Positions 1 to 6,507 of a stretch of DNA of 11,451 nucleotides are shown here, in pieces. Under the pieces are notes generated by a model, which was not told the origin of the DNA, did no database searches, and was given only the letters and a program-made list of their open reading frames with translations. The stretch spans positions 1 to 11,451 of the forward strand of contig DJEU01000060.1 in the NCBI GenBank assembly GCA_002431395.1, given 5' to 3'. Numbering within the stretch: the stretch's first letter is position 1; each line of letters starts with the position of its first letter. The stretch comes from Lachnoclostridium sp. UBA5890. Its GTDB lineage: Bacteria > Bacillota > Clostridia > Lachnospirales > Lachnospiraceae. The position numbers and the translations under genes were made by a program.

Positions 1-2
1 AT

Positions 3-485
3 CTTTCTAAAGATTCTATCACGCTGCAGATTGTGAGACAGATCATTCAGATACACAAGCAGCTGCCTCTCGCCTATGAAATGACAACAAAAGCATTACT
101 CCTGCAACTAATAGTACGGCTTACGCAGACAAATTCCTTTGTATCGCTGCGTCCCACCAGACATAGTGACTTGTGCAAAGAAATCTTAACTTATATCAGC
201 CAACATTATATGGATAAGTTGACAGTTCCAGATGTTGCTATAGCTGTCGGTATTTCTCCGACCTATTTCAGCACTTTTTTCCAGCAGCATTTTTTTCAAC
301 ATTTTTCTGAATATTTGCGCAATTACCGCATTGAACATGCCTGTGTGTTATTGGTAAGCACTTCTATGACTGTGACAGACGTGGCCCTAGCAACAGGGTT
401 CTGTTCTGGCAGCCATTTTATTAAACAATTCCGCACTGTAACGGGAATGACCCCCTTTTCATATCGAAAAACATATGACATATAA
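3..485 (+). CDS. AraC-family transcriptional regulator, C-terminal part (5' truncated by window edge)
   Basis: This is the DNA-binding end of an AraC/XylS-type activator. The frame is open from the first complete codon at base 3 with no stop, so the gene starts outside the window; the GTG at 33 is only an internal valine codon. The first ~55 visible residues look like the helical linker that follows a ligand-sensing domain. The remaining ~100 carry the two helix-turn-helix units of the family: the first around LTVPDVAIAVGISPTYFSTF, then EYLRNYRIEHACVLL, and the second around VTDVALATGFCSGSHFIKQF. It ends with the typical signature GMTPFSYRK. The sensing domain is missing, so effector and targets cannot be inferred. 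It converges on the rpoZ operon, and no strong terminator of its own was seen after the TAA. Confidence 0.9.
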   Translation, partial: LSKDSITLQIVRQIIQIHKQLPLAYEMTTKALLLQLIVRLTQTNSFVSLRPTRHSDLCKEILTYISQHYMDKLTVPDVAIAVGISPTYFSTFFQQHFFQHFSEYLRNYRIEHACVLLVSTSMTVTDVALATGFCSGSHFIKQFRTVTGMTPFSYRKTYDI

Positions 486-636
486 AAACTTATCCATTTT
501 CTGTTTTATTGCCCATATAGTCAAGTTCCCTATAATACAATAAAGGGTCTTACACAATTAATTCTCTTGAAAAAAGACAGCCAATTCCCGGACGAATCCA
601 AGGACTGGCTGCCTGTATTAAGCATTCTAAAATTAT
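486..636. other. Convergent intergenic region between the AraC-type gene and rpoZ
   Basis: This 151-bp spacer separates the AraC-type gene (plus) from rpoZ (minus). The only structure I can support is the rpoZ-side terminator at 570-614. A TATAAT at 531-536, preceded by TTGCCC at 509-514, resembles a plus-strand promoter, but it has no plausible downstream gene. Confidence 0.6.
570..614 (-). terminator. Rho-independent terminator of the yicC-rpoZ operon
   Basis: Read on the minus strand, AGGCAGCCA and TGGCTGTCT form a 9-bp stem (one G-U pair) around a loop of about 22 nt. The second arm runs straight into a T tract (the A run at 570-575 on the plus strand). It lies 23 bp past the rpoZ stop codon. 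Confidence 0.85.
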
Positions 637-1002
637 TTAAGCTTCGGTATCTGCTTCTTCTGTTGCTGTTTCTTCAGTAACCTCTGTTTCCGGTTCGTCA
701 GAATCTGCGGTTTCTGTTGCTGTAGCAGCCTGCTCTGCAGCAAGTGCAGCAGCTTCTCTCTTTGCACGCGCCTCTTCTTCTGTATCAATTTTAATTGCAG
801 AAGTGGACAATTCTTTAATTGCAATACTGAGAGGTTTGGGATATTTTCCCGATACCAGAGGTTTGGAACCGGCAATGAGCTGACGGGCACGTTTGGCGGT
901 TGCCAGTACGATGGAATAACGGCTGTTGACTACAGGGTGTTCTCCTGGTTCAACATCACTATTTACGACGTTCATTAAATCATTATAAGATGGGTGTAAC
1001 AT
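637..1002 (-). CDS. rpoZ: DNA-directed RNA polymerase omega subunit
   Basis: RpoZ is the small omega subunit, which wraps the beta-prime C-terminus and aids assembly of RNA polymerase. The family core is visible in residues 1-72: SRYSIVLATAKRARQL (residues 27-42), then KPLSIAIKEL (56-65). From about residue 73 the protein becomes a ~49-residue low-complexity tail, first Ala/Glu-rich and then Glu/Thr-rich, ending EEADTEA. At 121 residues it is longer than the usual 65-90 for omega, and the tail accounts for the excess. The start is supported by GAAAGGAG a few bases upstream. It is the last gene of the operon, 65 bp after lepB, and is followed by a clear terminator. Function is certain; the role of the tail is unknown. 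Confidence 0.95.
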   Translation of the reverse strand: MLHPSYNDLMNVVNSDVEPGEHPVVNSRYSIVLATAKRARQLIAGSKPLVSGKYPKPLSIAIKELSTSAIKIDTEEEARAKREAAALAAEQAATATETADSDEPETEVTEETATEEADTEA

Positions 1003-1067
1003 AATAAAGATCTCCTTTCAAATTTCCATATGATTTCTATTCTGTTTTTTATCTTTGTATCCATTCA

Positions 1068-1757
1068 TTATGGTGTTCCGAATTTGTTGAGCGGCCAGAT
1101 GCGCAAAACAACGTGGCCGGCAATATTCTTTTCTTTAATCGGACCAAGTTCACGGCTGTCAAGGCTTACTTCCCGGTTATCACCAAGAACAAAATATTCA
1201 TCTTCGCCTAATGTAATCGGTTCGGATGCCACACCGGCATCTTCGTCTTTCATCACATTTTTTGCGTAAGGGTCATCAATCTTTTTATCATTGACATAAA
1301 TGTCATTTCCAATAATCTGGATTTTTTCCCCTGGAAGACCAAATACACGTTTTACATACAATTCGGAATCTTCTTCCTGGTCTCCGGAAGCCGTATTGTC
1401 AATTTCCAGTTGGTCTTTCATACTTTCAGGAACTTCATCGCCATTCTTTCCGTATGGATAGAATACAATAATATCATAGCGTGATGGCTGTTTAAAATGA
1501 TAGGAAACTTTTTCCACCAACAAACTCTCGTTTGTATGAAGTGTATTTTCCATGGATTCCCCTTTTACTACGGTTCGTTGAAGAACATGTTCCGGCACCC
1601 AGAATATACATAAGAGAATCAATGCTACATAAATGGCATATTCTATCGCATAACTGACTTTCGAACGCTTTTTCTTTTCTTTTTTCACATTTTTCGCAGG
1701 GGTTTCGACAGTTTCGCTTATGTTCTCTTCTTCCCGTTCTGTATCTGTCTGATTCAT
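1068..1757 (-). CDS. lepB: Signal peptidase I (type I leader peptidase)
   Basis: This is a membrane serine protease that removes signal peptides from secreted proteins on the outer face of the membrane. A charged cytoplasmic N-tail (residues 1-34, Glu-rich then Lys-rich) precedes one membrane segment (about 36-56). The catalytic serine is in GESMENTL (Ser68) and the general-base lysine in YVKRVFGLPGE (Lys136). The conserved box GDNREVSLDSR lies at 192-202. At 229 residues with a single membrane span it fits the Gram-positive type. A region rich in Asp/Glu (about 107-131) sits between the serine and lysine boxes. The start is backed by GGGAG upstream. It lies 15 bp after gmk, inside a block where gmk and rpoZ are normally adjacent. 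Firmicutes often carry several signal peptidases, so this may be one of a set. Confidence 0.96.
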   Translation of the reverse strand: MNQTDTEREEENISETVETPAKNVKKEKKKRSKVSYAIEYAIYVALILLCIFWVPEHVLQRTVVKGESMENTLHTNESLLVEKVSYHFKQPSRYDIIVFYPYGKNGDEVPESMKDQLEIDNTASGDQEEDSELYVKRVFGLPGEKIQIIGNDIYVNDKKIDDPYAKNVMKDEDAGVASEPITLGEDEYFVLGDNREVSLDSRELGPIKEKNIAGHVVLRIWPLNKFGTP

Positions 1758-1772
1758 ATTGCTCTCCCTTCT

Positions 1773-2396
1773 TTATTTACCTACTAATGTATTTAACTGC
1801 TGCGTCATTGATTTGATGAACTCAGCGCAATATGCGGTTTTATGATGTCCCGACTGAACGAGGCGATGGAGTTCTTCTACGGCTTCTTCCAGCGAATCAT
1901 TTACGAGAATATAATCGTATTGCTCCATAAAATCTGCTTCTTCAGAGGCACGGTGCAGACGGCGTTCAATCTCTTCTGCACTTTCTGTAGCGCGGCCGGT
2001 CAGCCGGTCTTTTAATATTTCTGCACTTGGCGGAGTTACAAAGACAAGCATGGCATTCGGAAATTGTTTTTTTACTAACATACCGCCCTGCATTTCAATC
2101 TCTAAGAGGACATCTTTTCCGGCTTTCAGCTGCTTTTCTACATATTCTTTTGGCGTACCGTAGTAATTTCCTACATATTCTGCCCATTCGATCAATTTAT
2201 TTTCTTCGATCATCTGTTCAAATTCTTCCCTTGTTTTGAAAAAATAATCGACACCATCAACATCACCTTTGCGTGGTTTACGTGTTGTGGCGGAAATCGA
2301 CAGCTCATAGTCATATTTTTTTCGAAGTTCTTTTATGATCGTACCTTTTCCTGCTCCGGAAAATCCCGAAACAACAGTAAGAATACCTTTTTTCAT
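1773..2396 (-). CDS. gmk: Guanylate kinase
   Basis: This cytoplasmic enzyme transfers phosphate from ATP to GMP (or dGMP) to give GDP, an essential step in GTP and dGTP supply. The P-loop GFSGAGKGT is at residues 11-19. The GMP-binding stretch ISATTRKPRKGDVDGVDYFF is at 34-53, with Ser35, Arg39 and Arg42 expected to contact GMP. WAEYVGNYYGTP (71-82) supplies further GMP-site residues, and the lid region is DRLTGRATES (130-139). Length (207) matches the family. LLEIEMQGG (97-105) carries Glu where many homologues have Asp, a conservative change. A GGAG site precedes the ATG. It is 22 bp downstream of remA and 15 bp upstream of lepB, consistent with one transcript. Confidence 0.97.
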   Translation of the reverse strand: MKKGILTVVSGFSGAGKGTIIKELRKKYDYELSISATTRKPRKGDVDGVDYFFKTREEFEQMIEENKLIEWAEYVGNYYGTPKEYVEKQLKAGKDVLLEIEMQGGMLVKKQFPNAMLVFVTPPSAEILKDRLTGRATESAEEIERRLHRASEEADFMEQYDYILVNDSLEEAVEELHRLVQSGHHKTAYCAEFIKSMTQQLNTLVGK

Positions 2397-2418
2397 TGTA
2401 ATCTCCTATCTATTTTTA

Positions 2419-2667
2419 TTAACTAGTAACGTAACTATTATTTAATCGATTTGTGATCGTATCCGGTAATAGCGAACTTAATACGATCATTTGGTTTTCC
2501 ATAACGATGACAGCTTTTGTTTTTTTGCCGCAGGTGGCATCGATGGCAAGTCCGGCATCTTTTGCTGTCTGAACCATGCGTTTTATAGGGGCTGCCTCAT
2601 AACTGATCACGCTGATGATTTTTTCTGTATTAACAATATTTCCATATCCAACATTGATAAAAGCCAT
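2419..2667 (-). CDS. remA: RemA-family DNA-binding regulator (DUF370)
   Basis: This is a small protein of the RemA/YlzA family. In Bacillus subtilis RemA is a DNA-binding activator of biofilm matrix and osmoprotection genes, working as a ring-shaped oligomer. The 82-residue sequence shows the family pattern: INVGYGNIV at 4-12, EAAPIKRMV at 24-32, DATCGKKTKAVIVME at 43-57, then a short variable tail. The position that is commonly GRRTR in Bacillus is GKKTK here (47-51), keeping charge but not arginine. It lies 21 bp after yicC and 22 bp before gmk, the same order as in Bacillus. Family membership is clear; targets in this organism, and whether it controls matrix genes, are unknown. Confidence 0.93.
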   Translation of the reverse strand: MAFINVGYGNIVNTEKIISVISYEAAPIKRMVQTAKDAGLAIDATCGKKTKAVIVMENQMIVLSSLLPDTITNRLNNSYVTS

Positions 2668-2688
2668 GAGTGTCGTCCTTTCCCAAAA

Positions 2689-3567
2689 CTATTCAAGATT
2701 TTGTATCTGTTCACGGATTTTTTCAATTTCCGTTTTCAGCATAATACCTAAATCCGCAATAACAATATCATTGGCTTTTGATAATGTCGTATTTGCCTCG
2801 CGGTTTAATTCCTGTGTAATAAAATCCAGTTTACGGCCAACGGTTTCTTCTTTTTCAAGTGTGTCACGCATATGGCTGATATGACTCTTTAAGCGTACTA
2901 ACTCTTCATCCACACAGATTTTATCTGCATAGACGACCAGTTCTGTCGCCAGAACACTTTCGTCTAAATTGCCATCTGCCAGTGTTTCATTAACTTTGGC
3001 AGTAAGCCGTTCTTTGTATTCGGCAAATACTTCCGGAGAGCGTTTCTCAATTTTTTCTGCAAGTTCCGCTAAAAATTCAAGTTTTTTCAGCAGATCAACT
3101 TTTAATAATTCACCTTCAATCTCCCTGGAGTGAATAAAGTTTGTCAATGCACCTTCTACCGTTTCACAAACCAGTTTTTGAAGTTTTTCTTCGTCAACCT
3201 GTGCTTCTTCCATCGTATATACATCCGGGTACCGGGATAACATGGCAGCATCTAAACCGGCTTTCAGAGAAAAATCGTCTGACAACTGCTGAATCAATTG
3301 AACATAAGCCTGTGCCATATCGGGATGGTAGGTAATACTGCCCTCGGCTTTGGAAATTTTTTCATAGGTTACAAATACATCAATCTTTCCACGGCTGATT
3401 CGGTCTTTTAATTGCTTGCGAATCATATTTTCAAAAGGATTCAGGTTTTTTGGAAGTCGTATGGAAATATCACAGTAACGATGGTTTACCGACTTGATCT
3501 CAACAACCAGTCTGGATTCTTCATTTTCAGCTTCATAACGGCCGTAGCCGGTCATACTTCTTATCAT
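2689..3567 (-). CDS. yicC: YicC/YloC-family endoribonuclease
   Basis: This protein belongs to the YicC/YloC family, described in E. coli and B. subtilis as endoribonucleases. I chose the ATG at 3567 (292 residues) because the protein then begins MIRSMTGYGR, the invariant family start, and GGAGG lies 5 bases upstream. The longer reading from a TTG at 3579 overlaps this ribosome binding site. The N-terminal domain covers about residues 1-160 (VEIKSVNHRYCDISIRLP at 22-39). The C-terminal DUF1732 part contains EELVRLKSHI (221-230) and GRKLDFITQELNREANT (244-260), then LSKAND. It is the first gene of the operon, with its own promoter. It sits back to back with rqcH; in B. subtilis the homologues yloA (rqcH) and yloC are also neighbours. 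Confidence 0.95.
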   Translation of the reverse strand: MIRSMTGYGRYEAENEESRLVVEIKSVNHRYCDISIRLPKNLNPFENMIRKQLKDRISRGKIDVFVTYEKISKAEGSITYHPDMAQAYVQLIQQLSDDFSLKAGLDAAMLSRYPDVYTMEEAQVDEEKLQKLVCETVEGALTNFIHSREIEGELLKVDLLKKLEFLAELAEKIEKRSPEVFAEYKERLTAKVNETLADGNLDESVLATELVVYADKICVDEELVRLKSHISHMRDTLEKEETVGRKLDFITQELNREANTTLSKANDIVIADLGIMLKTEIEKIREQIQNLE

Positions 3568-3610
3568 AACGTCCTCCAAAATTTAAAAATGAATCTATGC
3601 ATTCCGTATT

Positions 3611-3639
3611 ATTATAAAGGAGAAAGGCGCATAAGTCAA
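3611..3639 (-). promoter_or_regulatory. Sigma-A promoter of the yicC-remA-gmk-lepB-rpoZ operon
   Basis: On the minus strand TTGACT (3639-3634) is followed after exactly 17 bases by TATAAT (3616-3611). The -10 box lies 43 bases upstream of the yicC ATG, giving a short leader. It is divergent to the rqcH promoter; the two -35 boxes are 32 bp apart. Confidence 0.88.
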
Positions 3640-3671
3640 GATTTCTGTGAGTTTTTTTGAAATTTTGAAGT

Positions 3672-3700
3672 TTGACCCTGTCCGCGGATTATAGTATAAT
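3672..3700 (+). promoter_or_regulatory. Sigma-A promoter of rqcH-hisJ
   Basis: TTGACC (3672-3677) and TATAAT (3695-3700) are separated by exactly 17 bases. Transcription should start near 3707, giving a leader of only about 26 nt before the rqcH ATG at 3733. Confidence 0.88.
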
Positions 3701-3732
3701 GAGAGAAGAAATATAAGATGGAGGAATTTGAT

Positions 3733-5487
3733 ATGGCTTTTGATGGCTTTTTGATGGCTTCCCTGACAAAAGAATTGTCAGATCGATTGACAGGAGGTCA
3801 TTTACAAAAAATTTCACAGCCGGAGCAGGATGAATTAATCCTTGCTGTAAAAAACAACCGGCAGACGTGGAGGCTGGTTTTATCGGCAAGTCCTTCCCTC
3901 CCACTTGTTTATTTGACGGATAAGAGTAAAGTGGCACCTCTTACGGCTCCTAATTTTTGTATGTTGTTAAGAAAACATTTAAGTGGTGCACGGATCTGCC
4001 GTATTTATCAGCATGAACTGGAACGTGTTATTTTTATAGAATTTGAAAATAGAAATGAACTTGGAGATCTGGTACACCGCAATCTTGTAATTGAGATTAT
4101 GGGAAAACACAGTAATATTATATTTTTGGATGAAGAAAATAAGATTGTGGACAGTATCCGGCATGTTTCGGCTCTGGTTAGCTCGGTACGTGAAGTGTTG
4201 CCGGGAAGGACGTATTTTATCCCAAATACGCGCGAAAAACATAATCCTTTTGAACTTACGACGGAATTGTGGATGACAGAACTGACAAAACAGCCGGTGT
4301 CAATTGCAAAAGGATTGTGTAATTATCTTACCGGATTTAGTTTTTCCATGGCGCAGGAGGTAGCTTACCGCTGTCATTTGGATGGGGATGCTCCTTTCGC
4401 TTCCTGCAATGGGAATCAATTGTCCGCGCTTCTCTCCTCTCTGCGTGATTTGATGGAACATGTAAAAAAGGGAAATTTCGAACCGGAAATTGTCTTTCAT
4501 AATGGAGAACCGGTTGAATTTTCGGCTTTTGAAATGAAACGCTATGAAGCGGAAGGATATGAACACCGTCCGTTTGAATCGGTCAGCCGGATGATCGAAG
4601 TATTTTACGGCGAAAAGGAAATGATTCAGAGGATCCGCCAGAAATCCGCGGATTTGCGTAAAAATGTAACCAATCTTCTGGAACGTGACCAGAAAAAGAT
4701 CGATATTCAGCGCAAGCAGTTAAAAGATACCGAAAAACGGGAACGTTTTAAAGTGTACGGCGAACATATTAATACGTATGGCTACCAGCTGTCGCCAGAG
4801 GACAAGGTGCTGCACTGTACGAGCTATTATGATGGCTCGGAACTCTCGATTCCTATTGATCCAACGAAAACACCGGCAGAAAATGCCAATAAATATTTTG
4901 ACCGTTACAATAAGTTAAAGCGAACTTTCGAAGCGGTTACGGTTCAGATTGAAGAAACGCAGATGCAGATCGATCATTTGGAAACCATTCTTACGGCGCT
5001 TGATATCGCCAGACAAGAGGAAGATCTCCAGCTGATTAAACAGGAACTGATTGATAGCGGTTATATGAAAAGTCATGCGGGAAAGAAAAATAAAAATAGC
5101 AAGGCGATGCCAAAAAGTAAGCCGCTTCACTTTCGTTCAAGTGATGGCTATGACATGTATGTGGGAAAAAATAATTACCAGAATGATATGCTGACGTTTA
5201 AGATGGCGACCGGAAATGACTGGTGGTTCCATGTAAAACAGGCACCGGGTTCGCATGTCATTGTCCAGTGTAATAATGAAGAACCGCCGATACGGACATT
5301 TGAAGAGGCAGCAAGCCTGGCGGCACATTTTTCACAAAAAGCATCTTCGGATAAAGTGGAGATTGATTACACGCAAAAGAAAAATGTCAAGAAACCAAAT
5401 GGAAGTAAACCTGGATTTGTCGTTTATTATACAAATTATTCCATGGTGGTATCTCCGGATATCGACGGTATTGAGGAAGTTTATTAG
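3733..5487 (+). CDS. rqcH: RqcH (Rqc2/NEMF homologue, NFACT family) ribosome quality control protein
   Basis: RqcH binds 50S subunits carrying a stalled nascent chain and recruits tRNA-Ala to add C-terminal alanine tails that mark the chain for degradation. Older annotation calls this family fibronectin-binding protein. I chose ATG 3733 (584 residues, start MAFDGFLMASL) because GGAGG at 3720-3724 is 8 bases upstream; an in-frame ATG at 3718 overlaps that site. The NFACT-N domain includes FCMLLRKHLSGARI (75-88) and EIMGKHSNIIFLDE (121-134). A helical, coiled-coil-like middle spans about 295-435. A Lys-rich linker (450-463) leads to the NFACT-R RNA-binding domain (about 466-570; DGYDMYVGKNNYQND, WWFHVKQAPGSHVI). 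The Asp-Arg pair important in B. subtilis (97-98) is Glu97-Arg98 here. Its stop codon overlaps the ribosome binding site of the next gene, suggesting coupled translation. Confidence 0.95.
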   Translation: MAFDGFLMASLTKELSDRLTGGHLQKISQPEQDELILAVKNNRQTWRLVLSASPSLPLVYLTDKSKVAPLTAPNFCMLLRKHLSGARICRIYQHELERVIFIEFENRNELGDLVHRNLVIEIMGKHSNIIFLDEENKIVDSIRHVSALVSSVREVLPGRTYFIPNTREKHNPFELTTELWMTELTKQPVSIAKGLCNYLTGFSFSMAQEVAYRCHLDGDAPFASCNGNQLSALLSSLRDLMEHVKKGNFEPEIVFHNGEPVEFSAFEMKRYEAEGYEHRPFESVSRMIEVFYGEKEMIQRIRQKSADLRKNVTNLLERDQKKIDIQRKQLKDTEKRERFKVYGEHINTYGYQLSPEDKVLHCTSYYDGSELSIPIDPTKTPAENANKYFDRYNKLKRTFEAVTVQIEETQMQIDHLETILTALDIARQEEDLQLIKQELIDSGYMKSHAGKKNKNSKAMPKSKPLHFRSSDGYDMYVGKNNYQNDMLTFKMATGNDWWFHVKQAPGSHVIVQCNNEEPPIRTFEEAASLAAHFSQKASSDKVEIDYTQKKNVKKPNGSKPGFVVYYTNYSMVVSPDIDGIEEVY

Positions 5488-5498
5488 GAGGAAAAAAT

Positions 5499-6332
5499 AT
5501 GGTTCAATACGATGCACATATGCACACACAGTTTTCAACGGATAGTGAAGAACCGATGGAGAATATGATTCGGGAATCGATCCGGCGAAAACTCCGAGGA
5601 ATTACTTTTACCGATCATATGGATTATCGGTTTCCGGCTACTTATGACTGGGAGCTTGGAAAAGATGAAAAACCGTTCCAGTTTGATTTTGAGAAATATC
5701 GGGAAACTATTGCTGTTCTGCGTGAAAAATATAAAGATCGGATTGAAATTCATACCGGTGTGGAAATTGGTTTAAAATCCGATGCCTATGAGGAAAATGT
5801 GGCATTGAGCAAACGGAGTGATCTGGAATATTGTATCGGATCCATTCATCTGGTAGAAAATATGGATCCGTATTATCCGGATTTCTGGGAAAGTTATGGA
5901 GAAGAAAACGGACTGAAACGATATTTTGAAACAACCTACGAGCAGCTTGAAAATCTGGGAGAGATTCGGATTGATACCGTTGGACATTTGGATTATATTA
6001 CACGTTATCTTCCTTCCGGTTATGCGTTTTATCACTATGAAAAATATGCAGAGCTCATTGATGAAATCTTAAAGATTATTCTTGAGCGAAATATTATTCT
6101 GGAAATCAACACATCCGGATATAAAAATGGTGGAATTATGCCAAATCCGTGTTTTGAGATTATAAAACGATTCCGGGAACTTGGAGGCGAAAATATTATT
6201 TTTGGATCGGATGCTCACGATATTTCCCGCGTGGCGGCCGATTTTGACCGTGCTGCCATGTTGGCGCAAAAAGCTGGATTTTTCGGTTATGTGTCAGTAA
6301 AGGATCATGTACGCAAATTTCATTCTTTTTGA
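5499..6332 (+). CDS. hisJ: PHP-family histidinol-phosphatase (HisJ type)
   Basis: This is a metal-dependent phosphoesterase of the PHP family. Its closest recognisable type is histidinol-phosphatase, which converts histidinol phosphate to histidinol in histidine synthesis. Metal ligands can be placed in the expected order: DAHMHT (His7, His9), TDHMD (Asp39, His40), GVEIG (Glu89), GSIH (His117), GHLD (His163) and GSDAH (Asp238, His240). Length (277) fits the HisJ family. The start is firm: AGGAGG at 5486-5491, overlapping the rqcH stop codon, lies 7 bases before the ATG. No other histidine gene is nearby, so the pathway role rests on family resemblance; another phosphoester substrate remains possible. 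The stop codon (6330-6332) directly abuts a candidate mobile hairpin element. Confidence 0.85.
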   Translation: MVQYDAHMHTQFSTDSEEPMENMIRESIRRKLRGITFTDHMDYRFPATYDWELGKDEKPFQFDFEKYRETIAVLREKYKDRIEIHTGVEIGLKSDAYEENVALSKRSDLEYCIGSIHLVENMDPYYPDFWESYGEENGLKRYFETTYEQLENLGEIRIDTVGHLDYITRYLPSGYAFYHYEKYAELIDEILKIILERNIILEINTSGYKNGGIMPNPCFEIIKRFRELGGENIIFGSDAHDISRVAADFDRAAMLAQKAGFFGYVSVKDHVRKFHSF

Positions 6333-6340
6333 TTAAAAAG
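6333..6340. repeat. Left 8-bp direct repeat (candidate target site duplication)
   Basis: TTAAAAAG here is repeated exactly at 6436-6443. The two copies directly flank the 6341-6435 inverted-repeat element with no spare bases, as expected for a target duplicated on insertion. Its A/T richness makes chance agreement less improbable than for a random octamer. Confidence 0.65.
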
Positions 6341-6435
6341 GTAACTATTCAGGATCCAATGTATGGAACTCAATGAATCGTAGTGCTTGCACGTAAGAGA
6401 CTTTGAGTTCCATACATTGAGATCTTAATAGTTAC
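6341..6435. mobile_element. Candidate MITE-like 95-bp hairpin element
   Basis: The element is a near-palindrome with 33-nt arms (6341-6373 and 6403-6435) and a 29-nt loop. Terminal GTAACTATT pairs with AATAGTTAC (9 bp). An inner 17-bp perfect stem is CAATGTATGGAACTCAA with its complement (6357-6373 / 6403-6419). The 7-nt segments between these stems are of equal length and only partly complementary. There is no room for a protein. Exact 8-bp direct repeats TTAAAAAG abut both ends. Ends beginning GTAA together with an 8-bp duplication recall IS66-family elements, which is an inference. It lies between the hisJ stop codon and the hisJ terminator, so it should be transcribed as a long RNA hairpin. 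It could instead be a non-mobile repeat with an unrelated role. Confidence 0.65.
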
Positions 6436-6443
6436 TTAAAAAG
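6436..6443. repeat. Right 8-bp direct repeat (candidate target site duplication)
   Basis: This is the second exact copy of TTAAAAAG, immediately after the right end AATAGTTAC of the hairpin element. Confidence 0.65.
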
Positions 6444-6446
6444 TAA

Positions 6447-6486
6447 AAAACACCGTAGACTCATAATTTGAAATCTACGGTGTTTT
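6447..6486. terminator. Bidirectional Rho-independent terminator between hisJ and nifU
   Basis: AAAACACCGTAGA (6447-6459) and TCTACGGTGTTTT (6474-6486) form a perfect 13-bp stem with a 14-nt loop. T runs follow the GC-rich part in both directions. It serves the two convergent genes, hisJ (plus) and nifU (minus). Confidence 0.92.
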
Positions 6487-6507
6487 GATATTTTACAAAA
6501 TCTGGAA

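Noticed and set aside
33..35. GTG at 33 as the true start of the AraC-type gene
   Set aside because: The frame stays open to the window edge, and no ribosome binding site precedes this GTG.
509..536. Promoter-like TTGCCC-16-TATAAT on the plus strand after the AraC-type gene
   Set aside because: The -35 box is weak and the spacer short, and transcription would run into the antisense of rpoZ with no gene or plus-strand terminator to justify a small RNA.
633..890. Lys/Gln/Leu-rich minus-strand reading frame over rpoZ
   Set aside because: It is an out-of-frame shadow of the rpoZ acidic tail, whose Ala/Glu/Thr codons produce low-complexity sequence in every frame.
3568..3579. Longer YicC start from TTG at 3579
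   Set aside because: It overlaps the GGAGG site that serves the ATG at 3567, and the family begins MIRSMTGYGR.
3718..3732. Longer RqcH start from ATG at 3718
   Set aside because: The ribosome binding site GGAGG at 3720-3724 lies inside this extension and serves the ATG at 3733.
6341..6435. Hairpin element considered simply as the hisJ terminator
   Set aside because: The arm is not followed by a T tract, the stem is unusually long with a 29-nt loop, and a proper terminator follows at 6447-6486.
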